Assembly: GCA_014649575.1 (NCBI GenBank)
Contig: BMTH01000014.1
Coordinates: forward strand, 62,001-126,000
Direction: 5' to 3'
From: Streptomyces griseoincarnatus
Lineage (GTDB): Bacteria > Actinomycetota > Actinomycetes > Streptomycetales > Streptomycetaceae
Length of the DNA stretch: 64,000 nt
Shown here: one piece after another, positions 18,610 through 28,028 of the stretch
How positions within the stretch are numbered: position 1 is the stretch's first letter
Layout of the letters: each line of letters starts with the position of its first letter
The notes under the pieces: generated by a model
Databases searched by the model: none
What the model was told of the DNA's origin: nothing
Seen by the model: only the letters and a program-made list of their open reading frames with translations
Translations under genes and position numbers: made by a program

Positions 18610-19580
18610 CGGGCCTCCTCGGCGGTGGAGTTGCGGCTGGTGAAGCGGGTGACGCCGTACGACAGGGCGATCGTGCACAGCAGCAGGACGACGGAGGCGG
18701 CCGCGGCGAGGCCGTAGTTGTTGCGGGTGAAGGCCGCGTCGTAGATGTACATGCTCGGCGAGAAGCGGGAGTTGATCATCGGGGAGGACTGGCTGAGCAG
18801 CATCGGCTCGGTGAACAGCTGCAGCGACCAGATGAGGGTGAACATGGCGACCATCACGATCGAGGCCCGCACCAGCGGGGTCTTCACCTGGAGTGCCGTG
18901 CGCACCGGGCCCGCGCCGTCGACGACGGCGGCCTCGATCACCTCGCGGGGCACGGCCTGGAGGGCGGCGTAGAAGACCACCGTGTTGTAGCCGAGGTTGC
19001 TCCACAGGGCGATGTTGACGATGGACGGCAGGACGGTGTGCACGCCGAGGAAGTCGATGGTGATGTCGGCGCGGGCGAACAGGTCGACGACCGGGCTGAT
19101 GCCGGGCGTGTAGAGGTACAGCCAGATCAGCGCGGCGATGATGCCGGGCACGGCGTGCGGCAGGAAGAGCCCGAGCTGGGCGAAGGCGCGCAGCCGTACG
19201 ACGCCGGAGTCGAGCAGCAGCGCCAGCAGGAGCGCGCCGGCCACCATGAGCGGGATGTAGATCAGGCAGTACAGGGCGACGGTCCCGAGGCCGCCGAGGA
19301 AGGTCGGGTCGGTGAGGACGGCGGCGTAGCTGCGCAGGCCGACGAAGACGGTGCGTTCGGGTCCGAAACCGAGTCCTGGCTGGTCGTCGCTGTAGAAGCT
19401 GAGGTAGGCGGCGGTGCCGACGGGGATCAGGAAGACGGTGGTCAGCAGCAGGAAGAAGGGGGCCATCAGCACGCCGGCGGCGCCCAGCCTGCGGCGCCGG
19501 GCGGTGCGGCGGGTGCGGGCGGAGGGGGCGGCGGTGCGCGGGGCGGGGACCCGCACGGTGTGCTCGGTCGTCGCGGTCAT
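18606..19580 (-). CDS. Carbohydrate ABC transporter permease (MalF/UgpA type)
   Basis: The protein has 324 residues; the ATG at 19580 follows AGGTGA with an 8-base spacer, which I prefer over the in-frame GTG at 19592. A basic cytoplasmic start (TRRTARRRRLGAAG) precedes six membrane helices, and the EAA loop reads EAAVVDGAGPVRTALQVKTPLV near residue 210. It is the first permease of the operon, 28 bases after the binding-protein gene, and pairs with the MalG-type protein downstream. The substrate is presumably a mono- or oligosaccharide; the permeases alone do not tell which. Confidence 0.92.
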   Translation of the reverse strand: MTATTEHTVRVPAPRTAAPSARTRRTARRRRLGAAGVLMAPFFLLLTTVFLIPVGTAAYLSFYSDDQPGLGFGPERTVFVGLRSYAAVLTDPTFLGGLGTVALYCLIYIPLMVAGALLLALLLDSGVVRLRAFAQLGLFLPHAVPGIIAALIWLYLYTPGISPVVDLFARADITIDFLGVHTVLPSIVNIALWSNLGYNTVVFYAALQAVPREVIEAAVVDGAGPVRTALQVKTPLVRASIVMVAMFTLIWSLQLFTEPMLLSQSSPMINSRFSPSMYIYDAAFTRNNYGLAAAASVVLLLCTIALSYGVTRFTSRNSTAEEAR

Positions 19581-19608
19581 GAGGGGTGTCACCTGCCTTT
19601 CGGGCGGC

Positions 19609-20955
19609 TCAGGTGCTGTGCTGGGTGGTCGACAGGCCGAGGGCCTTGAGGTCGGGCATGGTGCCGTCCTGGGCGGCGCGCACCGAGCCGACGATCGTGC
19701 CGCGGCCCGCCGGCACGCGGGCGAAGGAGTCCTGCATGACCCGGCCGGTGGCGGTCATCCGCGGGCCCCAGACCCAGCCGTCGCGGATCTTCTCCGCCTC
19801 CTGCTCGAAGAGGGTGTAGATGTCCTGGCCGCCGTAGTAGGAGCGGTCGAAGGCGTCCCGGCCGACGGCGACCAGGGCGGAGGCCGCCGGGTACTGGCTG
19901 CTGGTGCCGCTGGACAGGCGGGCGCGCAGCGCGTCGGGGTGGGAGACCTGCCAGGCGATGAACTCCATCGCGGCCTCGGGGTTCCTGCTGTCCTTGGTGA
20001 CGGCGAAGGTCGAGCCGCCGTGGGTGCCGACGGCCGGGCGGGCGGTGTCCCACTGGGGCAGCGGGGCGATGCGCCACCGGCCCTTCTGGCCGGGGCGGGC
20101 GTTCATCTGCGCGCCGGCGTCCCAGGCGCCGCTGAGCCGGGTGAGGACGAGCCCGTTGCCGATCTGGGCGTCGGACTGCCGGCTCTCGACGGCGTTCATG
20201 AAGATGTCGTCGCGGTCGATCAGGTCCTGCCAGTACGCGGCGACACGGCGGGTGGGGGCGTCGGCGAGGGACACGTTCCAGGCGCCGTCGCGGGTGTCGA
20301 ACCACTGGGCGCCCGCCTGCCAGGAGTAGGCGGCGAACTGGGTGGCGCCGTCGGTGGGGAACAGCACGAGCCGCCGGTCGGGCGCCGCACGCCGTACGAC
20401 GCGGGCGAGATCGGCGAACTCGTCCCAGGTGCGGGGCACTTGGAGGCCGTACCGGTCGAACAGATCGGCGCGGTAGTGCATCACCATCGGCTCGACGTCC
20501 AGGGGGACGCTGAACACGCGCCCCTGGAAGGTGGTGAGGCCGAACGCCTGCGGCAGCAGTGCCGCCCGCAGCCGGTCGTCGACCAGCCCGGTCATGTCGC
20601 GGGCGACGCCGTCGATCGCGAACCCCGGCACCTGCGGGTACTCGATCGTGGCGACGTCGGGGGCGTTGCCCGCGCGGGCGGCGCTGCTGAGTTTCGCGTA
20701 ACCGCCCTGGCCTCCTGAGGGGATCTGCTGGAAGTCGACCTGGATGCGGTCGTGGGTGCGGTTGAAGGCGTCGACCACTTCCTGGCTGCCACGCAGGGCG
20801 GACCAGAAGGTGACGCGTACGGGCTTCTTCGCACCGGTTCTGCTGCTGCCTGATGGGGCGTCGTCCGCGCCTTGGCTGCAGGCGCCGAGGGCTCCTGCAA
20901 GCGGCGCGGCGGCCATCGCGGCGAGCACGGATCGACGGCGGTGTCGACCGGGCAT
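19609..20955 (-). CDS. Extracellular sugar-binding lipoprotein of an ABC transporter
   Basis: The protein has 448 residues from ATG 20955, which follows GGGAGG by 4 bases. The signal has a Tat-like RRRS start (residues 6-9) and a lipobox LGAC with Cys26, so the mature protein is anchored outside the membrane. The rest is a cluster-B/family-1 solute-binding protein (VRVTFWSALRGSQEVVDAFNRTH, PDVATIEYPQVPGFA, AYSWQAGAQWFD, TFAVTKDSRNPEAAMEFIAW). It captures sugar for the two permeases encoded next. The operator-like CGTTCAAACG sits 109 bases upstream of the start, so it is probably controlled by the repressor at 21383-22468. Confidence 0.92.
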   Translation of the reverse strand: MPGRHRRRSVLAAMAAAPLAGALGACSQGADDAPSGSSRTGAKKPVRVTFWSALRGSQEVVDAFNRTHDRIQVDFQQIPSGGQGGYAKLSSAARAGNAPDVATIEYPQVPGFAIDGVARDMTGLVDDRLRAALLPQAFGLTTFQGRVFSVPLDVEPMVMHYRADLFDRYGLQVPRTWDEFADLARVVRRAAPDRRLVLFPTDGATQFAAYSWQAGAQWFDTRDGAWNVSLADAPTRRVAAYWQDLIDRDDIFMNAVESRQSDAQIGNGLVLTRLSGAWDAGAQMNARPGQKGRWRIAPLPQWDTARPAVGTHGGSTFAVTKDSRNPEAAMEFIAWQVSHPDALRARLSSGTSSQYPAASALVAVGRDAFDRSYYGGQDIYTLFEQEAEKIRDGWVWGPRMTATGRVMQDSFARVPAGRGTIVGSVRAAQDGTMPDLKALGLSTTQHST

Positions 20956-21382
20956 GGCGCCTCCCGCGGCTCCTGGCGTGTCGGGGACACGGCTGTTCGG
21001 GACACGGGAATCGTCGGGGCTCGACCGGCAAACGGTCAATAGATCGATCAGAAGAAAATGAAACGTTCAAACGCTCACTTGGCGTGCGCCCGGTCGCCCT
21101 TCGTTTCGCTGCGGGTGTCCGCGAGCTCTTGGTCCGCGGCCTGTCGGGTCCGCGCCCGACCGGTCCGCGGCTGCCGGTCCGCTCGGCTGGTCCGCTGGGT
21201 CGGCCGGCGACGGGCCGTGGCCGTGCGTGGCGCTGGTTCCGCCGGGGCCGCCTGACCCCTGAGGCCGGGACCCTGCGGGCCGCCCTGCGGGCTGGGGCTG
21301 CCCTGTCCGCCGAGGCCGGCGGCCGGCGCCGAGGGCGAGGCCTCGCATGCCCCGCCAGGCCCGCCGGAAGGCGGAGGGACGG
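20956..21382. promoter_or_regulatory. Regulatory gap between the sugar operon and its repressor gene
   Basis: In this 427-base gap, 21030-21073 is clearly A/T-richer than its surroundings. It contains TTGACC (minus strand, near 21040) and the operator-like CGTTCAAACG. The rest, 21074-21360, is GC-rich without a convincing gene. A small hairpin CCGCC-GGAA-GGCGG at 21361-21374 lies just downstream of the repressor stop and may terminate its transcript. Confidence 0.45.
21064..21073. promoter_or_regulatory. Putative operator of the ABC operon (CGTTCAAACG)
   Basis: The 10-mer CGTTCAAACG (CGTT/AACG dyad around CA) lies upstream of the binding-protein gene. Its exact reverse complement occurs in front of the repressor gene at 22495-22504. 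Read on the minus strand it overlaps TTGAAC, which could be part of a -35 element, so a bound repressor would block transcription. Sharing between the two promoters is seen directly; repressor binding is inferred. Confidence 0.6.
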
Positions 21383-22468
21383 TCAGAGGGCTCGTGTGGA
21401 GCCGCGTACGGACAGGGAGGGCAGCAGCTCCACCCGGCGCACGGGTGTGCGCCCGGCCGCCTCGGAGTCCAGCCGCTCCAGCAGAAGTTCGGCGGCCGCC
21501 CTTCCGACGTCCGCCTTCGGCGGGGCGACAGCGGTCAGCGGCGTCGTCCCCAGGCCGGCCACCACGTCGTCGTAGGCGACGACGGAGCAGTCCTCCGGGA
21601 CCCGCACCCCGTGGTCCGCGAGCCGCTGCACCAGCATCAGCGCGTCGACGTCGCCGTGCAGCACCGCCGCGGTGGCCCCCGTCCTTCTCAGCACCTCGTG
21701 CAGTTCGGCGGTCTCCTCCGGGGCGTACGGGCCCTCCTGGCCGGCCTCGGGCGCGCTCAGCGTCCACGCCCACGCCTCGACGAGCGGGTGCGCCCCGGCG
21801 ATGCGCGCGCACGCCGACCGCAGGGTGCGCGCGGTGGGACTGTCGTCGCGGGTGGCGAACACGATCCGCCGGTGGCCGAGACCCACCAGGTGCTCCACGG
21901 CCAGGTGGGCGCCGTGGACGTGGTCGGAGCAGACGGAGTCCATGGCGTGCAGCGCGGTGCCCGCCCCGGGGCGCCGCTCCATCAGCACGGCGGGCACCTC
22001 CAACGCGGCGAGCCAGAGGTGGTCGGCCTCCTCGTCGGCCGGCGTGCGCCAGCGGGGGGCGAGCAGCAGACCGGCGGCGCCGTCCTCCAACGCGCGCTCG
22101 ATCAGGGGGCGTTCGGCGCCAGCGACCTGGGGTGCGATGTGCAGCGCGATGCGCTTGCCGGACGCTTCCAGCACCGAGCGGGCGCCGTGCAGGGACTCGT
22201 ACAGGTAGTGGTGGCGCTCGGGCACGACGACGGCCACGGTGTCGCCGTCCGGCGGGCGCGGCGCGGGGATGTCGCGGGCGGCGAGGGTGGAGCGCACGAC
22301 GCCGTGCCCGCGGCGGAGTCTCCCCTCCCGGGCCAGCTCCTCCACGTCCCTCCGCACGGTCACCACGGACACCTCGAGCTCGGCGGCGAGATCACTCACC
22401 CGCGCCGACCCCCGGGACTCCACGGCAGCGAGGATCCGCTGCCTCCTGACCTCGACCGGCTCGCGCAT
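21383..22468 (-). CDS. Transcriptional regulator: DeoR-type HTH fused to LacI-type sugar-binding domain
   Basis: The protein has 361 residues; ATG 22468 follows GGGGAGGGG. Residues 1-60 are a DeoR-family winged helix (RRQRILAAVESRGSARVSDLAAELEVSVVTVRRDVEELA), and residues 75-350 are a periplasmic-binding-protein-like effector domain as in LacI/GalR repressors (VAVVVPERHHYLYESLHGA, LVGLGHRRIVFAT, CSVVAYDDVVAGLGTTPLTAV). This exchange of DNA-binding module is known in actinobacteria but less common than pure LacI or DeoR. It is encoded next to, and in the same direction as, the sugar uptake operon, and CGTTTGAACG precedes both transcripts, so it is most likely their autoregulated, sugar-released repressor. 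Confidence 0.88.
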   Translation of the reverse strand: MREPVEVRRQRILAAVESRGSARVSDLAAELEVSVVTVRRDVEELAREGRLRRGHGVVRSTLAARDIPAPRPPDGDTVAVVVPERHHYLYESLHGARSVLEASGKRIALHIAPQVAGAERPLIERALEDGAAGLLLAPRWRTPADEEADHLWLAALEVPAVLMERRPGAGTALHAMDSVCSDHVHGAHLAVEHLVGLGHRRIVFATRDDSPTARTLRSACARIAGAHPLVEAWAWTLSAPEAGQEGPYAPEETAELHEVLRRTGATAAVLHGDVDALMLVQRLADHGVRVPEDCSVVAYDDVVAGLGTTPLTAVAPPKADVGRAAAELLLERLDSEAAGRTPVRRVELLPSLSVRGSTRAL

Positions 22469-22494
22469 GAGGCCCCTCCCCGCGGCGGAATGTT

Positions 22495-22504
22495 CGTTTG
22501 AACG
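22495..22504. promoter_or_regulatory. Putative autoregulatory operator (CGTTTGAACG)
   Basis: CGTTTGAACG sits 27 bases upstream of the repressor start codon, inside a 12-base dyad TCGTTTGAACGA. It is identical, in inverse orientation, to the site at 21064-21073. The position fits repression close to the transcription start. Confidence 0.6.
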
Positions 22505-22568
22505 ATGCGGGCATCATAACGATCGCTCCGCCGGGCGCCCGCGGGAGCGTCCGGCTCGTACGGCAGGG

Positions 22569-22970
22569 TCAGGAGGGGCGGGGACGGATCGTCATGCCCG
22601 GGCGGCGGCGGTGGACCGTGAGGTAGGTCAGGCCGTCGGGGCCGGCCGCCAGGGAGCGGGTGGAGCCGTGGGGGAGCCAGGTCAGGGCGCCGGTGGGCAG
22701 GGGGTGGTCGCCGTCCGGGGCGGTGAGGGTGCCGTCGCCGGCGAGGACCAGCAGGAGGACGTCGAGGTCGGGCTCGCGGTGAGTGTCCACGCGGTGGCCG
22801 GGCGGGAGACGGACGACGTTGGCGTCGAGCTGGCGGCCGGACTCCGCGAGCCGCCACAGCGCGCCGGCGGGCCCGTCGCCCGCGGCGGCGGCCAGGGCGG
22901 CCGTGTCGCAGAGGACGCGGGGCAGGGGCGCTGCCTCGCCGTCCGGTCTTCCGGTGTGCTCCGACGTCAT
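22569..22970 (-). CDS. Small cupin-like protein
   Basis: The protein has 133 residues. The second half has a short beta-barrel pattern: a PPGHRVDTHREPDLDVLLLVLAGDGTL segment resembling cupin motif 1 (two His and an acidic residue) and LPTGALTWLPHGSTRSL resembling motif 2. Single-domain cupins of this kind bind a metal and act as small enzymes or effector sensors. No substrate can be named. It stands alone between the repressor gene and an epoxide-hydrolase-like gene, all on the minus strand. Confidence 0.65.
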   Translation of the reverse strand: MTSEHTGRPDGEAAPLPRVLCDTAALAAAAGDGPAGALWRLAESGRQLDANVVRLPPGHRVDTHREPDLDVLLLVLAGDGTLTAPDGDHPLPTGALTWLPHGSTRSLAAGPDGLTYLTVHRRRPGMTIRPRPS

Positions 22971-23038
22971 GGTCGCCGCCGTCCGTCCCCGAGAGCCCGG
23001 CCGCGCCGGGTGTCACGCGCTCGCTGTCGTGCGGGAAC

Positions 23039-24028
23039 CTAACACGCGGCCGGGGGCAGGGCGGCCAGCCAGTCCGTGAGCAGGCGGTTGGTGTCCTCGG
23101 GCCGCTCCTGCTGCACCCAGTGGCCGCAGCCCTTGAGGATGTGCGACGACACCAGGCCGGGCAAGGTGACCGGGAAGGCGTCGATCGCGTCGGCCATCCA
23201 GGTCGTGGACGCGTCGAGTTCCCCGCCGATGAACAGGGACGGCTGCGCGACCGGTGCCCCGTCGTACGGGGCGAGGTCCTCCCAGTCCCGGTCCATGGCG
23301 CGGTAGCGGGCCAGCGCCCCGCTCATCCCGGTGCGCTCGAACTCGCCGGCGAACGCGTCGAGTTCGGTGTCCGTGAGCCATGCGGGGCGCCGGTCCGCCG
23401 GAAACCGTTCGCGCAGGGTCCCGCCCGGTCCGGTGAAGTACGGCGAGGGCGCTCCGGGGCCGGGCATGGTGTCGGCGGACAGGGCCGCGTAGAACCCGGC
23501 GAGCCAGCCGCGTACGTCCGGCTCGATCTCGGCCTCGGCGCGGCCCGGCTCCTGGAAGTACGACACGTAGAACTCCTCGTCGCCGCCCATCGACGCGAAG
23601 ACCGTGCTGGGGCGAGGCCCGCCGCGCGGGGCGTAGGGAACACTGAGCATCGCGACCGCGCGGAAGACGTCCGGCCGGAGCAGGGCTGCGTTCGAGGCGA
23701 CGGACGACCCCCAGTCGTGGCCGACGACGACGGCGGTCCGCTCCCCCAGCGCCTCGACCACCGCGACGGCGTCGTCCACGAGTTCCCGTACGCGGTACGC
23801 GTCGGGGGCGGCGGGCCGGGAGGAGCGGCCGTAACCGCGCACGTCGACGGCAACCGCCCGGTAGCCGGCCGCCGCGAGGGCCGGCAGCTGGTGCCGCCAG
23901 GAGTACCAGCCCTCGGGGAAGCCGTGCACGAGCAGCACCAGCGGGCCGCTGCCCTGCTCCACCAGGTGCACGCGGCCCGCGGGGGCGGGGACGAGACGGT
24001 GGACGAGCGGTGATGTCGGTACCGGCAC
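23039..24028 (-). CDS. Alpha/beta hydrolase, epoxide-hydrolase-like
   Basis: The protein has 329 residues from a GTG at 24028 that follows TGGAG by 5 bases. It begins with the HGFPEGWYSWRHQL oxyanion motif and has VVVGHDWGSSVAS, where Asp replaces the usual Ser as nucleophile, and the catalytic His in GCGHWVQQERPEDTNRLL. The HGFPE and GHDWG pair is typical of soluble epoxide hydrolases, which open epoxides through an aspartyl ester; fluoroacetate dehalogenases share part of the pattern. There is no signal peptide. The transcription unit appears to be monocistronic. Confidence 0.85.
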   Translation of the reverse strand: MPVPTSPLVHRLVPAPAGRVHLVEQGSGPLVLLVHGFPEGWYSWRHQLPALAAAGYRAVAVDVRGYGRSSRPAAPDAYRVRELVDDAVAVVEALGERTAVVVGHDWGSSVASNAALLRPDVFRAVAMLSVPYAPRGGPRPSTVFASMGGDEEFYVSYFQEPGRAEAEIEPDVRGWLAGFYAALSADTMPGPGAPSPYFTGPGGTLRERFPADRRPAWLTDTELDAFAGEFERTGMSGALARYRAMDRDWEDLAPYDGAPVAQPSLFIGGELDASTTWMADAIDAFPVTLPGLVSSHILKGCGHWVQQERPEDTNRLLTDWLAALPPAAC

Positions 24029-24373
24029 GGCTGCTCCAGAGTCGCTCGGGGGCCCGCGGACGCCGGTGCGGCTCCGGAAGGCCCTGGTCGTAGGCCGAGC
24101 ATGCGCCGTCGCGCAACGGAGGGCGAGCGATGTTGCCGGTTCCGCAAACGCCTGCCGTGATGACGTCCACGGACGCCCTCGTCGTGCGGCCGGCAGTCGG
24201 AAGCGAAAGCACACGGTACGCGGACGGCACCCCCGGTGCCGGGCCTCCGTACCGCGTTGCCGGTCCCCCGTTTCGGCGTTCCGGCGCTGTGCGATGATCC
24301 TGGCGGGCCCGGGGGCGCACGTGCGCCGAGGTGTCGCCGGCGGGGCTCCGGGACGCGAGAGGAATGGACGGAC
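24029..24373. other. Divergent intergenic region without recognised gene
   Basis: This 345-base gap lies between an epoxide-hydrolase-like gene (minus) and a membrane-protein gene (plus). A moderately A/T-richer core at about 24110-24215 is the likely promoter area. Short open frames here have third-position GC well below that of the real genes, and I do not call any of them. Confidence 0.4.
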
Positions 24374-24886
24374 GTGACCGCGCAGGGACCGGACGACGGC
24401 GGAACGCCGCAGGATCGGGAGGACGGCGTGCCGTCCGTGCCCGACGACGTCTGGCAGCGGTTCCTCATGGACAGCGAGCAGGCCATCCGTACGTCCGCCC
24501 CCAGGGAGCCCTCGGCGGTGCAGCGGGCCGCCGGGCGGTCCCCCCAGCTCCCGCCGCCCGCACCGACGAAGCCGCCCCGCCGCGACACCCCGGAGGCCGT
24601 CGGCGACCTGTGGCAGCCGGACGACCCGTGGGAGGGGCCTGCCTGGCGGGACCTCGACGGGCGGGCGCGGCTGCGCCGGGTCGGGCGTGTCGTGGGGACT
24701 GCCGCCGCGATCGCCCTGGCCCTGGGCGCGTGGTCCCAGCTGTCCACGGGCGCCGGCACCCCGGCCGAGGGGCCCGGCGACACCGTGCTCCAGCAGTCCG
24801 AGGAGGCCCCGGTGACGCTGCCCCCGGGGACCTCCGTGCCGGCCGGGCTCACCACGCCGTCCGCCACGGAGATCCAGGCCGGCTGA
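24374..24886 (+). CDS. Single-pass membrane protein of unknown function
   Basis: The protein has 170 residues from the GTG at 24374 (GAGAGGA upstream). The N-terminal 100 residues are acidic to proline-rich and soluble (VPDDVWQRFLMDSEQAIRTSAP..., DLWQPDDPWEGPAWRDLDGRARLRRVGR). One membrane helix follows (VVGTAAAIALALGAW, about 110-126), and a short acidic Pro/Thr-rich tail is probably outside. I do not recognise the family. It converges on pgm across a terminator-like hairpin. Confidence 0.65.
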   Translation: MTAQGPDDGGTPQDREDGVPSVPDDVWQRFLMDSEQAIRTSAPREPSAVQRAAGRSPQLPPPAPTKPPRRDTPEAVGDLWQPDDPWEGPAWRDLDGRARLRRVGRVVGTAAAIALALGAWSQLSTGAGTPAEGPGDTVLQQSEEAPVTLPPGTSVPAGLTTPSATEIQAG

Positions 24887-24920
24887 CAAGGCGTTCAACG
24901 GCCCGGGCGGAGGCGCCCGG

Positions 24921-24926
<6 letters not shown>
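24881..24926. terminator. Nested inverted repeats between the membrane-protein gene and pgm
   Basis: The inner stem CCGGGCG-GAGG-CGCCCGG (24903-24920) is perfect over 7 bp. An outer pair GGCTGAC (24881-24887) and GTCAGCC (24920-24926) is also complementary. It lies between two convergent stop codons and probably terminates in both directions. Confidence 0.6.
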
Positions 24927-26561
<1,635 letters not shown>

Positions 26562-26669
26562 GTGCCCACTCCTCCGCAAAAGGTCGGTTGTCACGCTTGC
26601 GGAGCCATCTTTCCCCGCCGGGGCGTCGCCGCGCGAGTGGGCTCGGTCCGCTCCGGCCCCCGACGGACG

Positions 26670-27098
26670 TCAGATACGTCCGCCGGTCATCCGGGTCAGA
26701 GGGCCGTGGGTGTGCCGTTCGGCGCGGCGGCCCACCGCGTAGGAGGCGGCGGTCAGCGCGGTCAGTCCGGCGGCCGCGCCCGCGGCGACCAGCCTGCGGT
26801 TGGCGATGACCGTCCAGGCGGTCTTGGCGCCCGAGGCGACCTGCCCGGATGCGGTGACGACGGCGCGGCGGCCCGCCTCCACGCCCTTCACCGCGGACTG
26901 GGCGGCGCCGTTCGCCGCGCGGGCGGCGCGCTCGGTGCCGGACGCGGCGGCCGACGCGGCGTCAGACGCCTTGGCCGCCGCGCCGTCGGCGGCGCTCTTC
27001 GCCGACGCGGTCGCCTTGTCGGCGGTCGAGGCGGCCTTGGACGCCGTGGACCCGGCGGTCGAGGTCTTCCGGTTCGCGTTCTTGTTCTGTTCGGTCAT
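26670..27098 (-). CDS. Alanine-rich protein with C-terminal membrane helix
   Basis: The protein has 142 residues from ATG 27098. It consists of a polar Lys/Asn/Thr start, about 80 residues of Ala/Lys/Ser/Asp/Gly repeats in an 11-residue-like amphipathic rhythm (TADKATASAKSAADGAAAKASDAAS...), reminiscent of LEA proteins and phasins, and a hydrophobic segment (LVAAGAAAGLTALTAASYAVG). A stress or membrane-associated structural role is possible but only inferred. A perfect 8-bp inverted repeat lies directly upstream at 27107-27132. Confidence 0.65.
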   Translation of the reverse strand: MTEQNKNANRKTSTAGSTASKAASTADKATASAKSAADGAAAKASDAASAAASGTERAARAANGAAQSAVKGVEAGRRAVVTASGQVASGAKTAWTVIANRRLVAAGAAAGLTALTAASYAVGRRAERHTHGPLTRMTGGRI

Positions 27099-27106
27099 GG
27101 ACACCG

Positions 27107-27132
27107 GTTTGCCGCAAGGCCGGTCGGCAAAC
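27107..27132. promoter_or_regulatory. Inverted repeat GTTTGCCG-N10-CGGCAAAC
   Basis: Two perfect 8-base arms flank a 10-base spacer, ending 9 bases upstream of the start codon of the alanine-rich protein gene. At that position it could be an operator overlapping the transcription start, or a hairpin in the leader that affects ribosome access. Confidence 0.45.
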
Positions 27133-27287
27133 ACATCGGTGACGAGGCGCTGCTCACGGTCGCGCACTGCCAACAGGGCGGGCACGGCGCGGGCTTGAGA
27201 TTCCCGGCCGGGAGCGGGCTGTGCCGGGGTTCCGGGGGTAGAAGAAGGACGGCACGCACACGCCGACGCCTACCGAGAGGAGTCGCC

Positions 27288-27437
27288 ATGCCCGGCATGG
27301 TGGAGCGCATCAAGCAGTTCGCCCGGAGCCCGCAGGGGCGCCGCGCGGCCGAGCAGGTCCGACGGGCCGCGGCCGACCCTCGGAAGCGGGCGCAGGCCCA
27401 GCGGCTGCTGGGACGGCTGCGCGGCGGACGGCGCTGA
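27288..27437 (+). CDS. Small basic protein (49 residues)
   Basis: ATG 27288 follows GAGAGGAGT with good spacing, and the codons keep the strong third-position GC of a real gene. The product is helical and very basic: MPGMVERIKQFARSPQGRR, then AAEQVRRAAADPRKRAQAQR and a Gly/Arg end. It has no membrane segment. I recognise no function; the charge would suit nucleic-acid or membrane-surface binding. It precedes the anti-sigma-kinase gene by 69 bases on the same strand. Confidence 0.7.
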   Translation: MPGMVERIKQFARSPQGRRAAEQVRRAAADPRKRAQAQRLLGRLRGGRR

Positions 27438-27506
27438 GCCGACCCCGGGCCTGACGGTTCCTCGCGCGTCCGCGCGGACCGCAGGCCGACGACCGGAAAG
27501 GACTCC

Positions 27507-27926
27507 ATGAACGAATCGTCGGTCCGCACCGTGGGCTGGGCACGCTCCCTGCCGATGGGGCAGGGGGTGAAGGCGGCCCGTGACTGGGCGCAGGAGCACC
27601 TCGCCTCCCTGGGGTGGGACGAGACCGCGCCCGATACCGTCCACTCCGTGCTGCTCACGGTGTCGGAGCTGGTCACCAACGCGCATGTGCACGCCGGAAC
27701 CGACGCGCAGCTGGTGATGGCGTGGGACACCCGCTGCCTGCACATCTCCGTGCACGACGGGTCCGCCTCCCTGCCCACGCCGCGCGAGCCGAGCGAGGAG
27801 CGGGTCGGCGGGCGCGGCATGCTGCTGGTCGACGTCCTGGCCGACACCTGGGAGGCGCGGCCCTGCCCGCACGGCAAGACGGTCACCGCCTGCTTCCGCG
27901 CTCCGGAGGCCGCCGCCGCGGTGTGA
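27507..27926 (+). CDS. RsbW-like ATP-binding anti-sigma-factor kinase
   Basis: The protein has 139 residues forming a single HATPase_c_2 domain of the GHKL superfamily: N-box LTVSELVTNAHVHAG (about 51-65), G1 ISVHDGSAS, and G2 GGRGMLLVDVLADTWE. Such proteins bind a sigma factor or phosphorylate a STAS anti-anti-sigma factor; the phosphatase at 28827 is the natural opponent. No STAS protein or sigma gene is in the window, so partners must be encoded elsewhere. GGAAAGGA precedes the ATG. It may form one transcript with the cobamide gene 102 bases downstream. Confidence 0.85.
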   Translation: MNESSVRTVGWARSLPMGQGVKAARDWAQEHLASLGWDETAPDTVHSVLLTVSELVTNAHVHAGTDAQLVMAWDTRCLHISVHDGSASLPTPREPSEERVGGRGMLLVDVLADTWEARPCPHGKTVTACFRAPEAAAAV

Positions 27927-28028
27927 TCACCCCGGCGCGGGGCGCGGACCCGGCCCGGCCTACGATCGGTCGGGCCGACCCCCGCAAGGCCGCCCGCGAA
28001 GGCCGCCCGCCGCAAGGAGCCCCGCACG

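Noticed and set aside
24159-24299. Short plus-strand frame starting ATGACGTCC in the gap before 24374
   Set aside because: Its third-position GC is far below that of the surrounding genes and there is no ribosome site.
27927-28028. Possible cobalamin riboswitch ahead of cbiZ
   Set aside because: The gap is only 102 bases and lacks a recognisable B12 box, so it is too short for the full RNA fold.
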